A stretch of DNA of 45,287 nucleotides from Pirellulales bacterium (GCA_020851115.1 JADZDJ010000140.1:1-45287), one strand, 5' to 3'; shown: positions 1 to 8,862, counted from the first letter of the stretch. The notes: generated by a model not told the origin, from the sequence alone. Program-made: numbers and translations.

Positions 1-81
1 AGGAACTCGAACAATTGCGATCACCGGGCACCCTCTTCCCGAGCATCTCCTCGATGGAGATGGGAGCTTGTTCGAGTTCCT
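1..81. repeat. Perfect 14-bp inverted repeat with nested hairpin
   Basis: Positions 1-14 (AGGAACTCGAACAA) are the exact reverse complement of 68-81. Inside the 53-nt spacer a second hairpin pairs 44-50 (CATCTCC) with 56-62 (GGAGATG). The minus strand is also open across this stretch and reads as a plausible Glu-rich peptide, so it could be the interior of a gene running off the left edge. Its role is unknown. Confidence 0.5.
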
Positions 82-446
82 TCAATAATTCACGGTCAAG
101 TATAATTTGCAGGTGGTTGTGCTGTAAATGGGCGATACAGGGCGGCCATGGGGAAGAAGCGATATAGGGGACAATGCAAGTGGATCCGGGCCTGGACGGA
201 CTGTTACTCTCGCGGCGGCGAAGGCGCGTTACGGAAGATGCTCTCCGGAAGGCCCACTCAGGAAGCGATGTCATCGCTGGTCGAAAAGACGGGCTTGATC
301 GTAGTGAAAAAGTAACTCAATGTGACGTAGATGAGCAACTGGGCCTGCATGGTGATGAGCGCCTTGGCCTGGAATCTGAAAGCCTGCCAACGGCATACGG
401 CTGTGGAACAGTGAGGCAACGAAAATTAGCTCAGCGCATTTCGCCG
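82..446. other. No firmly assignable gene
   Basis: This stretch before the arfB stop codon holds only weak reading frames. On the plus strand, 148-315 encodes a 55-residue basic peptide starting MGKKRYRGQC and ending IVVKK, with no convincing ribosome binding site and no family I recognise. On the minus strand a frame is open from about 180 leftward to the window edge. Either could be a remnant or a small real gene. I cannot support a call. Confidence 0.4.
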
Positions 447-869
447 CTATTCGTCACCGCGCGGCCCGCGGCGCGATTGTTTTTTTTGCGAGTGAGCCCG
501 TTTGCCTTCCACGCGACGCCGGATCGAGGTTTTGGTCGGTTTCGTCTTTTTCCGCGGCTTGGGCACAGCGGCGACCGCAGCGAGCATGGCACGCAGTTTT
601 TCGAGGCAATCGCGCTGGTTTTGGGCCTGATCGCGAAACCTCTGACTGCTGAGTACAACTGCGCCATCGACCGTAATCCGGCTGGCGTAACGCTGCAGAA
701 ATCGATGCCGCATGCCGTCCGGCAAGCGAGTGGTATCGCGGATGACCCACCGTAGTACCGCTTTGGAGTTCACCTTGTTCACATTTTGTCCGCCAGGACC
801 GGAGCTGCGCACGAAGGAGAATTGAATCTCATCCAGCGGTATTTGTAGATTTGGTGGAGTGCGAAGCAT
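447..869 (-). CDS. arfB: Alternative ribosome-rescue factor ArfB (peptidyl-tRNA hydrolase)
   Basis: This 140-residue protein is a stand-alone class I release-factor-like hydrolase. Such proteins enter ribosomes stalled without a stop codon and release the nascent chain. The catalytic GGQ motif lies at residues 26-28 in the context RSSGPGGQNVNK, which is diagnostic. The C-terminal tail of about 35 residues is highly basic (Lys/Arg-rich), as expected for the ArfB tail that enters the empty mRNA channel. Length matches the family. I chose ATG at 869 because the frame open to 932 adds 21 residues with no family resemblance. It is divergent from the propeller gene at 949, leaving about 80 bp for both promoters. 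Full-length RF1/RF2 are excluded by size and by the lack of codon-recognition domains. Confidence 0.9.
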   Translation of the reverse strand: MLRTPPNLQIPLDEIQFSFVRSSGPGGQNVNKVNSKAVLRWVIRDTTRLPDGMRHRFLQRYASRITVDGAVVLSSQRFRDQAQNQRDCLEKLRAMLAAVAAVPKPRKKTKPTKTSIRRRVEGKRAHSQKKQSRRGPRGDE

Positions 870-948
870 TGTCGTCGCGAGAAATTCGATATATGTTCGG
901 TTGTCAGTTGTAGTATAGTGGACGTATCGCAAATATCACGGGTGAGCT

Positions 949-2388
949 TTGGACCGATTCAGAAAAATTGCGATGGCAATCATCGCTTGGTTGGCTACGA
1001 TCGGCGCAGCTCAATGCACGCTGGCGAGTGATTTGCCAGCAATCGATCCTGCGCTGCGTGGTAGGCCGGACGGGTATGTCGAGCGGCTCGCGACCGATTT
1101 GGGCACGCGCAAACAAGGTGCCGATTGGCCAACTTTTTTGGGTCCGACGCACAACAGCGTCTCGACCGAGACCGGCATTTTGACCGACTGGCCTGAGCGT
1201 GGGCCGCGGATCGTTTGGACGCAGCCTCTGGGAAACAGCTATAGCGCGCCGGTGGTCGGCCGCGGTCGCCTGTTTCTATCGCATGCTTTCGAAAACACGA
1301 CTCGCCTAGCTTGCTTCAACAGTGAAACCGGTGAGGAGCTATGGAAATTCGAATATCCCATCGACTACCACGACCTCTATCACTTTCACAATGGCGCACG
1401 AAATTCGCCCATGGTGGACGATAACCGTGTTTACCTGTTTGGCATCGAGGGAATGCTGCATTGCCTGCAAGTTGCCGACGGCAAGCCGCTTTGGACGGTG
1501 AACACGACGGTTGAATTCGGCGTCGTGCAGAATTTTTTTGGCGTCGGTTGCTCGCCCGTCGTTGAAGGCGATTTGCTGATCGTGCAAATCGGCGGTAGCC
1601 CGCCGCATAGCCCCGAGATGCGCAGCGGTCGTACGACGGGAAACGGCAGTGGCATCGTAGCGTTCAACAAATACACGGGAAAAGTCGTTTACAAAATCAC
1701 TGATGAATTGGCGAGCTATTCTAGCCCCGTGCTGACGACGATCGAGAATCGCCGGTGGTGCTTTGTTTTTGCTCGCGGCGGACTGGTCGGCTTTGAACCA
1801 CAGAGCGGCAAGGTCGACTTTCATTATCCGTGGCGGGCGAAGGTGATCGACAGTGTTAACGCCTGCAATCCCGTGGTTGTCGGCGATAAAGTATTCATTT
1901 CCGAAGCCTATGACGTAAAACGTGGCGCTTCGCTGTTGCGGGTTTTCCCCGGCGGCTACGACGTGCTTTGGACCGATGCGGGACGACGCGACAAGATACT
2001 ACAATCACATTTTATCACTCCGGTCCAGCACGAAGGATTTCTTTACGGTTGCAGCAGTTCGGCACTTGCCAGTGGAGCCGAATTGCGATGCGTCGATTGG
2101 GCAAGCGGCAAAATCATGTGGAGTGAAACCAGTTTGCCCCGGACGTCGCTATTGTACGCGGACGGTCATTTTGTCTGCCTGAGCGAAGATGGCACGTTGC
2201 GATTGATAAAGGCCAATCCACTGCGATATGAACCGATTGGGGAAGCCACTCTCCGCGATTCGGCAGATGTTAGTGGCGCGCAGTTGCTCAAGCATCCGGC
2301 ATGGGCTGCGCCGATATTGTCGCACGGTTTGTTGTACGTTCGCGGGGCCAATCGTCTCGTCTGTTTGGAACTGATTCCTGAAAGGTGA
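949..2388 (+). CDS. Secreted PQQ-binding-like beta-propeller (WD40-like) protein
   Basis: 479 residues. The N-terminus has a basic start, then a hydrophobic stretch (AIIAWLATIGAAQC) ending near ALAS, fitting a Sec signal peptide and a periplasmic or extracellular location. The body shows repeated propeller-blade motifs of the form TGEELWKFEYP, DGKPLWTVNT and SGKIMWSETS, each with the Gly-x-x-x-Trp signature of PQQ-like repeats, and a WPTFLGPTHN motif near residue 60 typical of planctomycete members. The start is uncertain: TTG at 949 keeps the positively charged n-region, while ATG at 973 begins directly at the hydrophobic segment. Neither has a strong Shine-Dalgarno. The substrate is unknown, and catalytic PQQ binding is not implied because many such proteins are structural propellers. 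Confidence 0.85.
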   Translation: MDRFRKIAMAIIAWLATIGAAQCTLASDLPAIDPALRGRPDGYVERLATDLGTRKQGADWPTFLGPTHNSVSTETGILTDWPERGPRIVWTQPLGNSYSAPVVGRGRLFLSHAFENTTRLACFNSETGEELWKFEYPIDYHDLYHFHNGARNSPMVDDNRVYLFGIEGMLHCLQVADGKPLWTVNTTVEFGVVQNFFGVGCSPVVEGDLLIVQIGGSPPHSPEMRSGRTTGNGSGIVAFNKYTGKVVYKITDELASYSSPVLTTIENRRWCFVFARGGLVGFEPQSGKVDFHYPWRAKVIDSVNACNPVVVGDKVFISEAYDVKRGASLLRVFPGGYDVLWTDAGRRDKILQSHFITPVQHEGFLYGCSSSALASGAELRCVDWASGKIMWSETSLPRTSLLYADGHFVCLSEDGTLRLIKANPLRYEPIGEATLRDSADVSGAQLLKHPAWAAPILSHGLLYVRGANRLVCLELIPER

Positions 2389-2414
2389 ACCCCCATCGTG
2401 TCCATTGCCTCACA

Positions 2415-2765
2415 ATGAGCGATCAAACAACCACCTTGTCCGACCTGCGCACTCTGATGTTCGACTTTGTGGCTCGTCGGAATTGGCAGCAATTTCATTC
2501 GCCGAAAAACTTGTCGATGTCGCTGGCGATCGAGGCGGCGGAGTTGATGGAGCACTTTCAATGGCTGACGGTCGATGAATCGCGGGCCGTCGCCGATCAG
2601 CCGCAAAAGCTGGCGGACGTCGGCGAAGAATTGGCCGATGTGCTCTGCTATGCTCTGGCGCTGGCGAATGAATTGCAGCTGGACGTATCTCAAATCGTTC
2701 GTGGCAAGATGGTTAAGAACGAATTGAAATATCCTGCCGACGAATACCGCGGGCGATTCAACTAG
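2415..2765 (+). CDS. MazG-like nucleotide pyrophosphohydrolase (dCTPase type)
   Basis: 116 residues of the all-alpha NTP pyrophosphatase superfamily, close to the RS21-C6/DCTPP1 branch that hydrolyses non-canonical or excess dNTPs to dNMP and pyrophosphate. The metal-binding pattern is visible: SLAIEAAELMEHFQW supplies the first E-x-x-E pair, and GEELADVLCYALALAN supplies the second E-x-x-D helix. FHSPKNLSMS before them is also typical. I start at ATG 2415 rather than the in-frame GTG 2385, which overlaps the upstream stop. It lies 26 bp downstream of the propeller gene and may be co-transcribed. It converges with the aldehyde dehydrogenase gene, and the two stop regions overlap by 8 bp. The role is probably nucleotide-pool sanitation, inferred from the family. 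Confidence 0.88.
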   Translation: MSDQTTTLSDLRTLMFDFVARRNWQQFHSPKNLSMSLAIEAAELMEHFQWLTVDESRAVADQPQKLADVGEELADVLCYALALANELQLDVSQIVRGKMVKNELKYPADEYRGRFN

Positions 2766-4338
2766 GAATATTTCCAGTCGTCCAACTGCCATCGATCAGT
2801 CGCCAAGCCTTCCCGCTGGGGCTCTTGTCTCGCAAGAGCGGCGGTAGGCGAATTGGGCGGACGTTATCGTAGCAGTGCAGCGCGGCGAAACGGCGCATCG
2901 AAGCAGGGATGCCGACGGCAGTGAAGCCCGGGTGGCCGGTGGCAGGATATGGGCCGCCGTGATTCATCGCCGTGGAAACGGCAACACCGGTGGGCATTTT
3001 GTCGTTCAGCAGTCGTCCGACGCGTTGGCGTAAGTACGGCTCGATTTGAGAATAGATCGAATCATCTTCGCCGTTTGTCGCCGAATAAATGCATCCGGTA
3101 AGATTGCCTTCCAGTTGATCGAGTGCGGCAACCAGTTCCTCGACACCATCGGCAACAACGATTAGCGACTCGTTTCCAAACGCTTCGGCTTGTAACGCTT
3201 CGGCGTTTACGCGAAATTTACTCGCCGGCACTCTTAACAGCGTATTCGCGTAGCTGTAACCTCGGCCACCGCCAGATGTTGCGCCGGCGACGACTTGAGC
3301 TCCCGCGGATTGCAATTTTGAAATTGAATTGCCGAGCGACTTTGCCGCGCGGCCGGAAAGTAGCGTGCCGACCGGGGCCGCTTGAAATCGCTTTGCAACG
3401 TTGGCAATAAACTTATCCGTCTCCAGGCCATCCAGCAGCAGCACCAAACCGGGATTCGTGCAAAATTGTCCCACGCCCATTAAACAACTAGTCGAAAATT
3501 CATCGGCGATCTTGTCGGCGCGCTCAGCAATCGCGCCGGGCAATAGCACGACAGGATTGATGCTCGACAACTCCAAATAAATCGGTTTGCCAGCCACATC
3601 GGCTGCTGCCTTTAGCGCTAATCCCGCAGCCCGACTGCCCGTGTAGCCGGTGGCCCCGGTGCGACTGTCGGAAACCAATCGCAAGCCGTCGTCGTGGCTG
3701 GTGCGGTAGATCAATTGCACCATGCCGGCCGGCAGGCCAGTCTGCTCGGCAGCCGATTGAGCAATCTCCGCAAACAGTCGCGTCGTGCCGGGATGCGAAG
3801 TGTTGGCTTTGGCGATCACTGGATTACCTGCCGCGATGGCGGCGGCGAAATCACCGCCAGCGATGCTATTGAAAGCGAAAGGAAAATTGTTCGGTCCAAA
3901 GACCCAAACCGGTCCAATGGGCGCCAGCATACTGCGGATGTTGAGCTTCGTGTCAATCGTCGGCAAAGCCCAAGAGCCTTCGCGCGCCGCGGCAGCCGCA
4001 AGGCGTAACTGATTGCTTGTGCGAGGCAACTCGACATCTTTCAGGCGTGGCGCGGCAGGAAGACCAGTTTCCGCATGAGCGATGGCAACCAATTCGTCGG
4101 CTCGACGCTCGATGCCGGCGGCATAGGCATCCAGAAATACTGCCAGCGGCTCGGGGCCGTGCGGCCGCGAATTTTCCAGTGCGACCGTGGCTGCATCGAG
4201 CGCAGCATCGCAGTCCGACCATGTGCTTACCGGGAATTCGTCGGGCAGCGGTTCCGTGGTGGCTGGATTCTCCGCGCGAAACACCCCTGAAGATTGCGAT
4301 TGCCGCCACTGGCCGGCAATAAGAATGGGAATTGGCAT
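2758..4338 (-). CDS. Aldehyde dehydrogenase, 2,5-dioxovalerate (alpha-ketoglutaric semialdehyde) type
   Basis: 526 residues, the usual length of NAD(P)+-dependent 2,5-dioxopentanoate dehydrogenases, which oxidise alpha-ketoglutaric semialdehyde to 2-oxoglutarate in non-phosphorylative uronate/pentose or hydroxyproline breakdown. Seen directly: a cofactor-binding region with GPNNFPFAFNSIAGGD near residue 150, the general-base segment YLELSSINPVV near 256, and the catalytic cysteine in GVGQFCTNPG near 292. The ELxSINPVV pattern distinguishes this subfamily from ordinary betaine/succinate semialdehyde dehydrogenases. ATG at 4338 gives a natural N-terminus, PIPILIAGQW. No other gene of the pathway is visible here, so the substrate is inferred from the subfamily only. 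Confidence 0.88.
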   Translation of the reverse strand: MPIPILIAGQWRQSQSSGVFRAENPATTEPLPDEFPVSTWSDCDAALDAATVALENSRPHGPEPLAVFLDAYAAGIERRADELVAIAHAETGLPAAPRLKDVELPRTSNQLRLAAAAAREGSWALPTIDTKLNIRSMLAPIGPVWVFGPNNFPFAFNSIAGGDFAAAIAAGNPVIAKANTSHPGTTRLFAEIAQSAAEQTGLPAGMVQLIYRTSHDDGLRLVSDSRTGATGYTGSRAAGLALKAAADVAGKPIYLELSSINPVVLLPGAIAERADKIADEFSTSCLMGVGQFCTNPGLVLLLDGLETDKFIANVAKRFQAAPVGTLLSGRAAKSLGNSISKLQSAGAQVVAGATSGGGRGYSYANTLLRVPASKFRVNAEALQAEAFGNESLIVVADGVEELVAALDQLEGNLTGCIYSATNGEDDSIYSQIEPYLRQRVGRLLNDKMPTGVAVSTAMNHGGPYPATGHPGFTAVGIPASMRRFAALHCYDNVRPIRLPPLLRDKSPSGKAWRLIDGSWTTGNIPS

Positions 4339-4520
4339 GCGGCCAGTGTACCGTTTTGATGCGACCCGATGAAGGGCCTCATTGGCAAAATGCTGGTCGC
4401 TAGAATCTGGATTTTAGGCGTTCGACCAGGATCGTCGAACCTGCGTCATTCATCCATCAGCTTACGTCAAACTCGTCTCACCCATAAATGGCACAGCGGT
4501 CAATCAGACTTGTGCGCAAT

Positions 4521-4560
4521 AAAAAACTCTGCCCGGCACTTTCGCACCGGGCAGAGTTTT
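4521..4560 (-). terminator. Rho-independent terminator of the Cys-rich gene
   Basis: A perfect 14-bp stem pairs 4523-4536 with 4547-4560 around a 10-nt loop. Read on the minus strand, the stem is followed by a run of six T (4526-4521). It lies 28 bp beyond the stop codon of the Cys-rich gene. Confidence 0.9.
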
Positions 4561-4587
4561 AATATTCAGTCAAGCATTCGTACCAAC

Positions 4588-5376
4588 TTAGTTGGCACGG
4601 ACGTACTTGCTGGCTTGGACGACGCGACGGGTACCAGGAATGGCAGCCGAAGGATCGGCCATTGGGGCCGGAGGCATCGGAGCGGCTTCACCGCTACCAG
4701 CAGCCGCCGGGGCCGGGGCCGCACCGCCGCAACCGCAAGCTGGCGCACAACCGCAGCTATTGCAGCAGTTGTTGCAGCTATTGCAGCTATTGCAGCAAGG
4801 CTTGCAGCACTTGTGGCAAGAGAACAGGTCGAGCAGCGAGCAGTGATGGCAGCACTTCTTGCAGCAGCAGCTATTGCAGCTATTGCAGCAGTTGTTGTTG
4901 CAGCCACAAGCTGGTTCGCAACCGCATGCCGGAGCGGCACTGCAGCCAGCAGCCGGAGCAGCAGCAGCACAAGCCGGTTCGCACGTGTTGCACGTATTGC
5001 AGCAGCTATTGCAGCAGCAAGACTTGTGGCAGCACGAGAACAAGCCCTTCAAACCGCAGAACAGGTCGCAACCGCAGCTTTTATGGCAGCAGTTGTCGCA
5101 GCACGTGTTGCAGCCACAGCCACTGTTGCAGCCGCAGGTGTTGTTGCAGCCGCAGGCATTGTTGCAGCCGCAATCGCATGCTGCTTGGCAGCCGCAGTTG
5201 TTGCAACCGCAATTGTTGCTGCACGACGAGCAGCAAGTCTTTTCACAACACGAAGGCTCGCAGCAACAGCTCGAGCCGCCGCCATACAGCATACGGTCGA
5301 GCAACTCGAACCCGTAGCTCTGGCCGGCCAAGCCCATGCTTAGCATGAGCGCTCCAAACACCAGTTTCAGTTTCAT
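4588..5376 (-). CDS. Secreted extremely cysteine-rich protein
   Basis: 262 residues with a Sec signal peptide (MKLKLVFGALMLSMGLAG). By my count about 65 residues are cysteine, roughly a quarter of the chain, arranged as CGCNN, NSCC, CCNSC and EPACGC units with frequent Asn, Ser, Gly and His. A longer motif recurs: DLFCGLKGLFSCCHKSC near the middle and LLDLFSCHKCC later, which suggests internal duplication. The last 50 residues are Pro/Ala-rich and cysteine-free apart from their start. A good ribosome binding site (AAAGGAG) precedes ATG 5376, and a strong terminator follows, so it is a stand-alone, probably well-expressed gene. Cys-rich secreted proteins occur in planctomycetes and have been linked to cell-wall material. 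Disulfide-linked envelope polymer or metal binding are both possible, and the sequence does not decide. Confidence 0.85.
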   Translation of the reverse strand: MKLKLVFGALMLSMGLAGQSYGFELLDRMLYGGGSSCCCEPSCCEKTCCSSCSNNCGCNNCGCQAACDCGCNNACGCNNTCGCNSGCGCNTCCDNCCHKSCGCDLFCGLKGLFSCCHKSCCCNSCCNTCNTCEPACAAAAPAAGCSAAPACGCEPACGCNNNCCNSCNSCCCKKCCHHCSLLDLFSCHKCCKPCCNSCNSCNNCCNSCGCAPACGCGGAAPAPAAAGSGEAAPMPPAPMADPSAAIPGTRRVVQASKYVRAN

Positions 5377-5974
5377 CGAGCAACATCTCCTTTACGAGTT
5401 GGATCGCGATCTTGCGCGCATCCCCGAAACGACTCTCTGTCCAACGCGGAGAAAGAATCGTTAACCTTCCTTGGGCTTGCATTTCGTCCGACCGGGCAAG
5501 GCGGGGCCGCTGCGGGAGCGGCAGTGCCAGGAGGGTTGAGATCGGAAAGCTGCAGCCTAGGTTGGCGGGTTTGAAAACCGCGTCCACACGGTGTATTGCG
5601 CCAGGTCCGTCGAGCCAATCCTTGGCCCGAAAAACCGAACCGGTTGCCTGACGCCCCTTGCACGTGCCGCGAAGGCCCGTTTCTTCCAGGGGGACAACTG
5701 ACGTATCGGCCTGCCGAGTTTGCCCCCTTGAGCAGCCCGAAGTTTTTTTGGGCAAATAGCTTACGACGACCGTGGCGCAAACCTTAGCGCGGGCAGAAGA
5801 TGGTAAAACCTTGCGGCTTATGCTGTCACATAAACGCCGATTTCGCTTTCGTGATCGCTACAACTTCCGGCTAGTCGCCGAGAATGCTACTGACAAGCCT
5901 GAAATGTTTGCGCAGTTTGTGGTATCGTAAAAGGCAGTATGTCGGGCTTAAGCGATTAGGGTTCCGGGTAATTC
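5377..5974. other. Long divergent spacer between the Cys-rich gene and the cupin gene
   Basis: About 600 bp with no convincing gene. Minus-strand frames across 5373-5780 are open but compositionally unlike proteins (Arg/Pro-rich with no domain pattern). It probably holds the promoters of both flanking genes and a long 5' leader for the Cys-rich gene. The only clear signal is the Shine-Dalgarno just before 5376. I see no riboswitch or tRNA. Confidence 0.5.
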
Positions 5975-6328
5975 ATGGCCGACGCCAAACGCTACGAAGT
6001 CGCCGAGCTGGCCGAGATCCCAGTAGCAACTTGCCCTTGTGGAACGGCTCGCCGGGCCTTTATCAATGGCGATTCGCCGCTGTCCTTTCACCTTACGGAA
6101 ATATCCGCGAATGCGCAGCTCCGCTATCACCAACGGCATACCGCGTGTTACTGCATTTTATCCTGCGACCCCGACGCCAAAATGCAACTCGACGACGAGA
6201 TGGTTTCGATCTACTCGGGACTGTGCATTTTGATACCCCTTGGTGTGCGCCATCGCGTCGTCGACAAAATGCACGCCCTGATCGTTTCCGTGCCAAAATT
6301 TGATCCCGCGGAAGAGCGGTTTGACTGA
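5975..6328 (+). CDS. Small single-domain cupin protein
   Basis: 117 residues predicted to form one beta-barrel cupin. Motif 1 is represented by RYHQRHTACYCILS (residues about 50-63), and motif 2 by the C-terminal IPLGVRHRVV. The usual Gly and His/Glu metal ligands are only partly conserved, so enzymatic activity is uncertain and a binding or sensor role is equally possible. A CPCGTARR segment near residue 20 is unusual for cupins. ATG 5975 is the first start in the frame. The gene stands alone, 192 bp before the propeller pair. Confidence 0.72.
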   Translation: MADAKRYEVAELAEIPVATCPCGTARRAFINGDSPLSFHLTEISANAQLRYHQRHTACYCILSCDPDAKMQLDDEMVSIYSGLCILIPLGVRHRVVDKMHALIVSVPKFDPAEERFD

Positions 6329-6336
6329 ATGATGAC

Positions 6337-6429
6337 GAATGCGGAGTGCGGAATGACCAGCGATGAGCGGAGCCGAAAGTTCGCATTTCTGGCGTTCCAT
6401 CCTTCATGGTTCACGATCCATCGTTACTC
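6337..6429. repeat. Degenerate 7-nt-period array in the spacer
   Basis: Between the cupin stop and the propeller gene, 6337-6357 reads as three heptamers (GAATGCG, GAGTGCG, GAATGAC). 6395-6429 reads as five more (TTCCATC, CTTCATG, GTTCACG, ATCCATC, GTTACTC). The units are imperfect but the 7-nt phase holds within each block. It is the same kind of structure as the arrays near 13278, 20014, 21705, 30702, 31400, 31452 and 32577. Confidence 0.5.
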
Positions 6430-6520
6430 CTCCCGCTTGCTCCAGACCACGCGGCAACTTATCCTTAACATTACCCCACCTGCCTAATCCGGATCGCCGG
6501 AACCCACCGGGAGTTTCTTT

Positions 6521-8839
6521 ATGCATACCCGCGTTTGGCCAGCTTGGATTTTTGTCTCGTTCACTCTCGTCGTGGGATTTAGCACGAATTTGGCTTCGCT
6601 TCACGCGGCAGAACCGATGGATTGGTCAAACTGGCGCGGGCCGGAGCAAAACCGAATTTCGCGCGAGAAAGGACTCATTGAAAAGTGGAACCCTGACACT
6701 GGGGAAAACGTGTTGTGGAAGTCCGAGGAAGCTGCAGGCATTTCATCGCCCATCGTAATGAACGGCAAGGTTTATACTCAGGTACGCCACAAGCCCGACA
6801 CCCGTGAAGAACAGGAAAAAGTCCTCTGTCTCGATGCTGAAACCGGCAAACAGCTTTGGGAAAGCTGCTGGAATGTCTATCTCTCGGATGTGCCAGCCGA
6901 GCGGGTGGGCTGGCCGGCGGTGGTAGGCGATCCAGAAACCGGCAACATCTACGCGCATGGCGTCAATGGCTATTTTGCCTGTCTCGATGGCGAAACCGGA
7001 AAGACTCTGTGGTCGCGCTCGTTGCATGAAGAGTTGGGCCTGCTTAGCACTTACGGCGGACGCACGCATCCGCCCATTGTCTTTGAAAACATGGTGATCG
7101 TCAGCGGCGTGGTGATCGGCTGGGGCGAAATGGCCCGGCCGGCACACCGGCAGATTGCAATGGATAAGGAAACCGGCGACATCCGCTGGTTCAACGGCAC
7201 CAAGCCATCGCCGGAAGACACGATTTACAGCACTCCGGTGCTAACGGTGCTCGACGGCCAGGCGGCCATGGTGTTCGGATCGAGCGACGGCGCTGTCTGG
7301 GCGTTTCAGCCACGTACAGGTAAGCCAATTTGGAACTTCCGCATGTCGCGCCGCGGGCTCAATGTCTCGCCGACGGTCGTCGGCAATAGAATATATATGT
7401 CCCAGGCGGAGGAGAACCTCGACAATAAGACGATGGGGGCGCTGGTCTGCATCAATGGTGGTGGCAAGGGAGATATTACGGCAACGAACGAAGTTTGGCG
7501 GATTCCGGGCGTGATGGCGGGCAAGACTTCGCCGCTGGTGGTCGATGGGCGAATCTATTCGATCGACGATGCAGGCAGTTTATATATCGCCGATGCCGAA
7601 ACTGGGAAGCCGATCGGCAATCGGCCAACCAAAGTGGTTGGCACAATCATTCGTGCTAGCCCATTATATGCCGACGGCAAAATCTACATTTGTTCGACCA
7701 CCGCTTGGAACGTGCTCAAGCCAACCCCCGACGGCGTAAAGTCCATAAATCGGATGCGCTTTCCGGCAGGAAACGAGGTCAGCGGCTCGATGGCCGTCTC
7801 GCACGGCAAATTCTATCTACCGACGGGCGGTGCGCTGTATTGCTTGGGAAAGAAGGGCGTCAAGACACAGGCGACGGCGATTCCCGATCCGCCCAAAGAA
7901 GCTGCCAACGGCACGCAACCCGGTGATCAGGAAACAGCCTGGGTACAAGTCACGCCCTGCGAAGTGATCGTCAGACCGGGCGAAATGGTGCGGCTTGATG
8001 CGCAGGGATTCAATGCCCGCGGTCAGAAGCTGGCGACGGACCACGTTTCGCATTTCGATTTTGAACTGTCCGGCCCAGGCAAACTCAACGTCTCCAGTGA
8101 CGCCCAACGCGGGCTGTCGGTCGAGTTTATCGCGCCTCCGGGATCACAACCCACGATTGCGACCATCGTCGCCAAGGCCGGTGAAGTGAAAGGTCTGGCA
8201 CGCATTCGCGTCGTGTCACCATTGCCCTGGAAGTTCGACTTCAACGACATCGAACTTGCCAAGAATCCCGCCGGCAAATTGGAAGGCGAAGTACCGATCG
8301 TTTGGGTCGGCGCGCGGCATCGCCATAAAGTGCGCCTGCTCGACGGCGAAAAGGTAATGGTTAAAGTCACGACCATTCCCAAAGGCACTCGCAGTCAGTG
8401 CTGGATGGGGCAGGACGACCTGCACGATTATACGATTCAGGCCGACTTGCGCGGTCAAAATAATCGCGGAGAACTGCCGGATATGGGCCTGATCGCGCAG
8501 CGCTACACGATTGACCTGATGGGCGCCAACCAGGAATTGCAAATTCGATCGTGGCCGCCGCAAGTTGCTACTCGCTTTTCCAAGACGATTCCGTTTTCCT
8601 GGAAAGGAGATACTTGGTACACGATGAAGTTCCGTGCTGAAGCCAAGGACGGAAAAGCCGTGCTGCACGGAAAAGTTTGGTCGCGCGGCGAGAATGAGCC
8701 GGAAAAATGGACGATCGAAGCGACCGACGACGTGGCCAATCTGCAAGGCAGCCCCGGGCTGTTCGGCAACGCCACAAATGCGGAAATCTACATCGACAAT
8801 CTCAGCGTGACGCCCAACGAAACGGCGTCGGCGAAGTAA
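6521..8839 (+). CDS. Secreted PQQ-like beta-propeller protein with C-terminal lectin-like domain
   Basis: 772 residues. A Sec signal peptide (VWPAWIFVSFTLVVGFS, cleavage near LHAAEP) is followed by a WSNWRGPEQNRISREKGL motif. That motif marks a large planctomycete/verrucomicrobial family of outer-membrane-assembly-type propellers. PQQ-like blades with Thr-Gly-Lys-x-x-Trp signatures fill about residues 50-450 (TGKQLWESCW, TGKTLWSRSL, TGKPIWNFRM). A linker with an Ig-like segment (PCEVIVRPGEMVRLDAQGFN) follows, then about 180 residues resembling a concanavalin/DUF1080-type domain (FDFNDIE, IYIDNLSVTP at the end). It sits 24 bp upstream of another propeller gene and is probably co-transcribed with it. 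An extracellular polysaccharide-related role is plausible but inferred. Confidence 0.85.
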   Translation: MHTRVWPAWIFVSFTLVVGFSTNLASLHAAEPMDWSNWRGPEQNRISREKGLIEKWNPDTGENVLWKSEEAAGISSPIVMNGKVYTQVRHKPDTREEQEKVLCLDAETGKQLWESCWNVYLSDVPAERVGWPAVVGDPETGNIYAHGVNGYFACLDGETGKTLWSRSLHEELGLLSTYGGRTHPPIVFENMVIVSGVVIGWGEMARPAHRQIAMDKETGDIRWFNGTKPSPEDTIYSTPVLTVLDGQAAMVFGSSDGAVWAFQPRTGKPIWNFRMSRRGLNVSPTVVGNRIYMSQAEENLDNKTMGALVCINGGGKGDITATNEVWRIPGVMAGKTSPLVVDGRIYSIDDAGSLYIADAETGKPIGNRPTKVVGTIIRASPLYADGKIYICSTTAWNVLKPTPDGVKSINRMRFPAGNEVSGSMAVSHGKFYLPTGGALYCLGKKGVKTQATAIPDPPKEAANGTQPGDQETAWVQVTPCEVIVRPGEMVRLDAQGFNARGQKLATDHVSHFDFELSGPGKLNVSSDAQRGLSVEFIAPPGSQPTIATIVAKAGEVKGLARIRVVSPLPWKFDFNDIELAKNPAGKLEGEVPIVWVGARHRHKVRLLDGEKVMVKVTTIPKGTRSQCWMGQDDLHDYTIQADLRGQNNRGELPDMGLIAQRYTIDLMGANQELQIRSWPPQVATRFSKTIPFSWKGDTWYTMKFRAEAKDGKAVLHGKVWSRGENEPEKWTIEATDDVANLQGSPGLFGNATNAEIYIDNLSVTPNETASAK

Positions 8840-8862
8840 AATTGTACTGCAGGAGTTGAAGA

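Noticed and set aside
174-755. Plus-strand open frame of 193 codons
   Set aside because: It overlaps arfB on the opposite strand through its catalytic region, and its protein has no family-like pattern; it is a shadow frame.
4369-5343. Plus-strand Ala-rich frame of 324 codons over the Cys-rich gene
   Set aside because: The Ala/Val-rich repeats are the antisense of Cys and Gly codons. The minus-strand gene has a signal peptide, a ribosome binding site and a terminator.
5373-5780. Minus-strand frames before the Cys-rich gene
   Set aside because: They overlap the leader and start of the Cys-rich gene and encode Arg/Pro-rich sequence without domain character.
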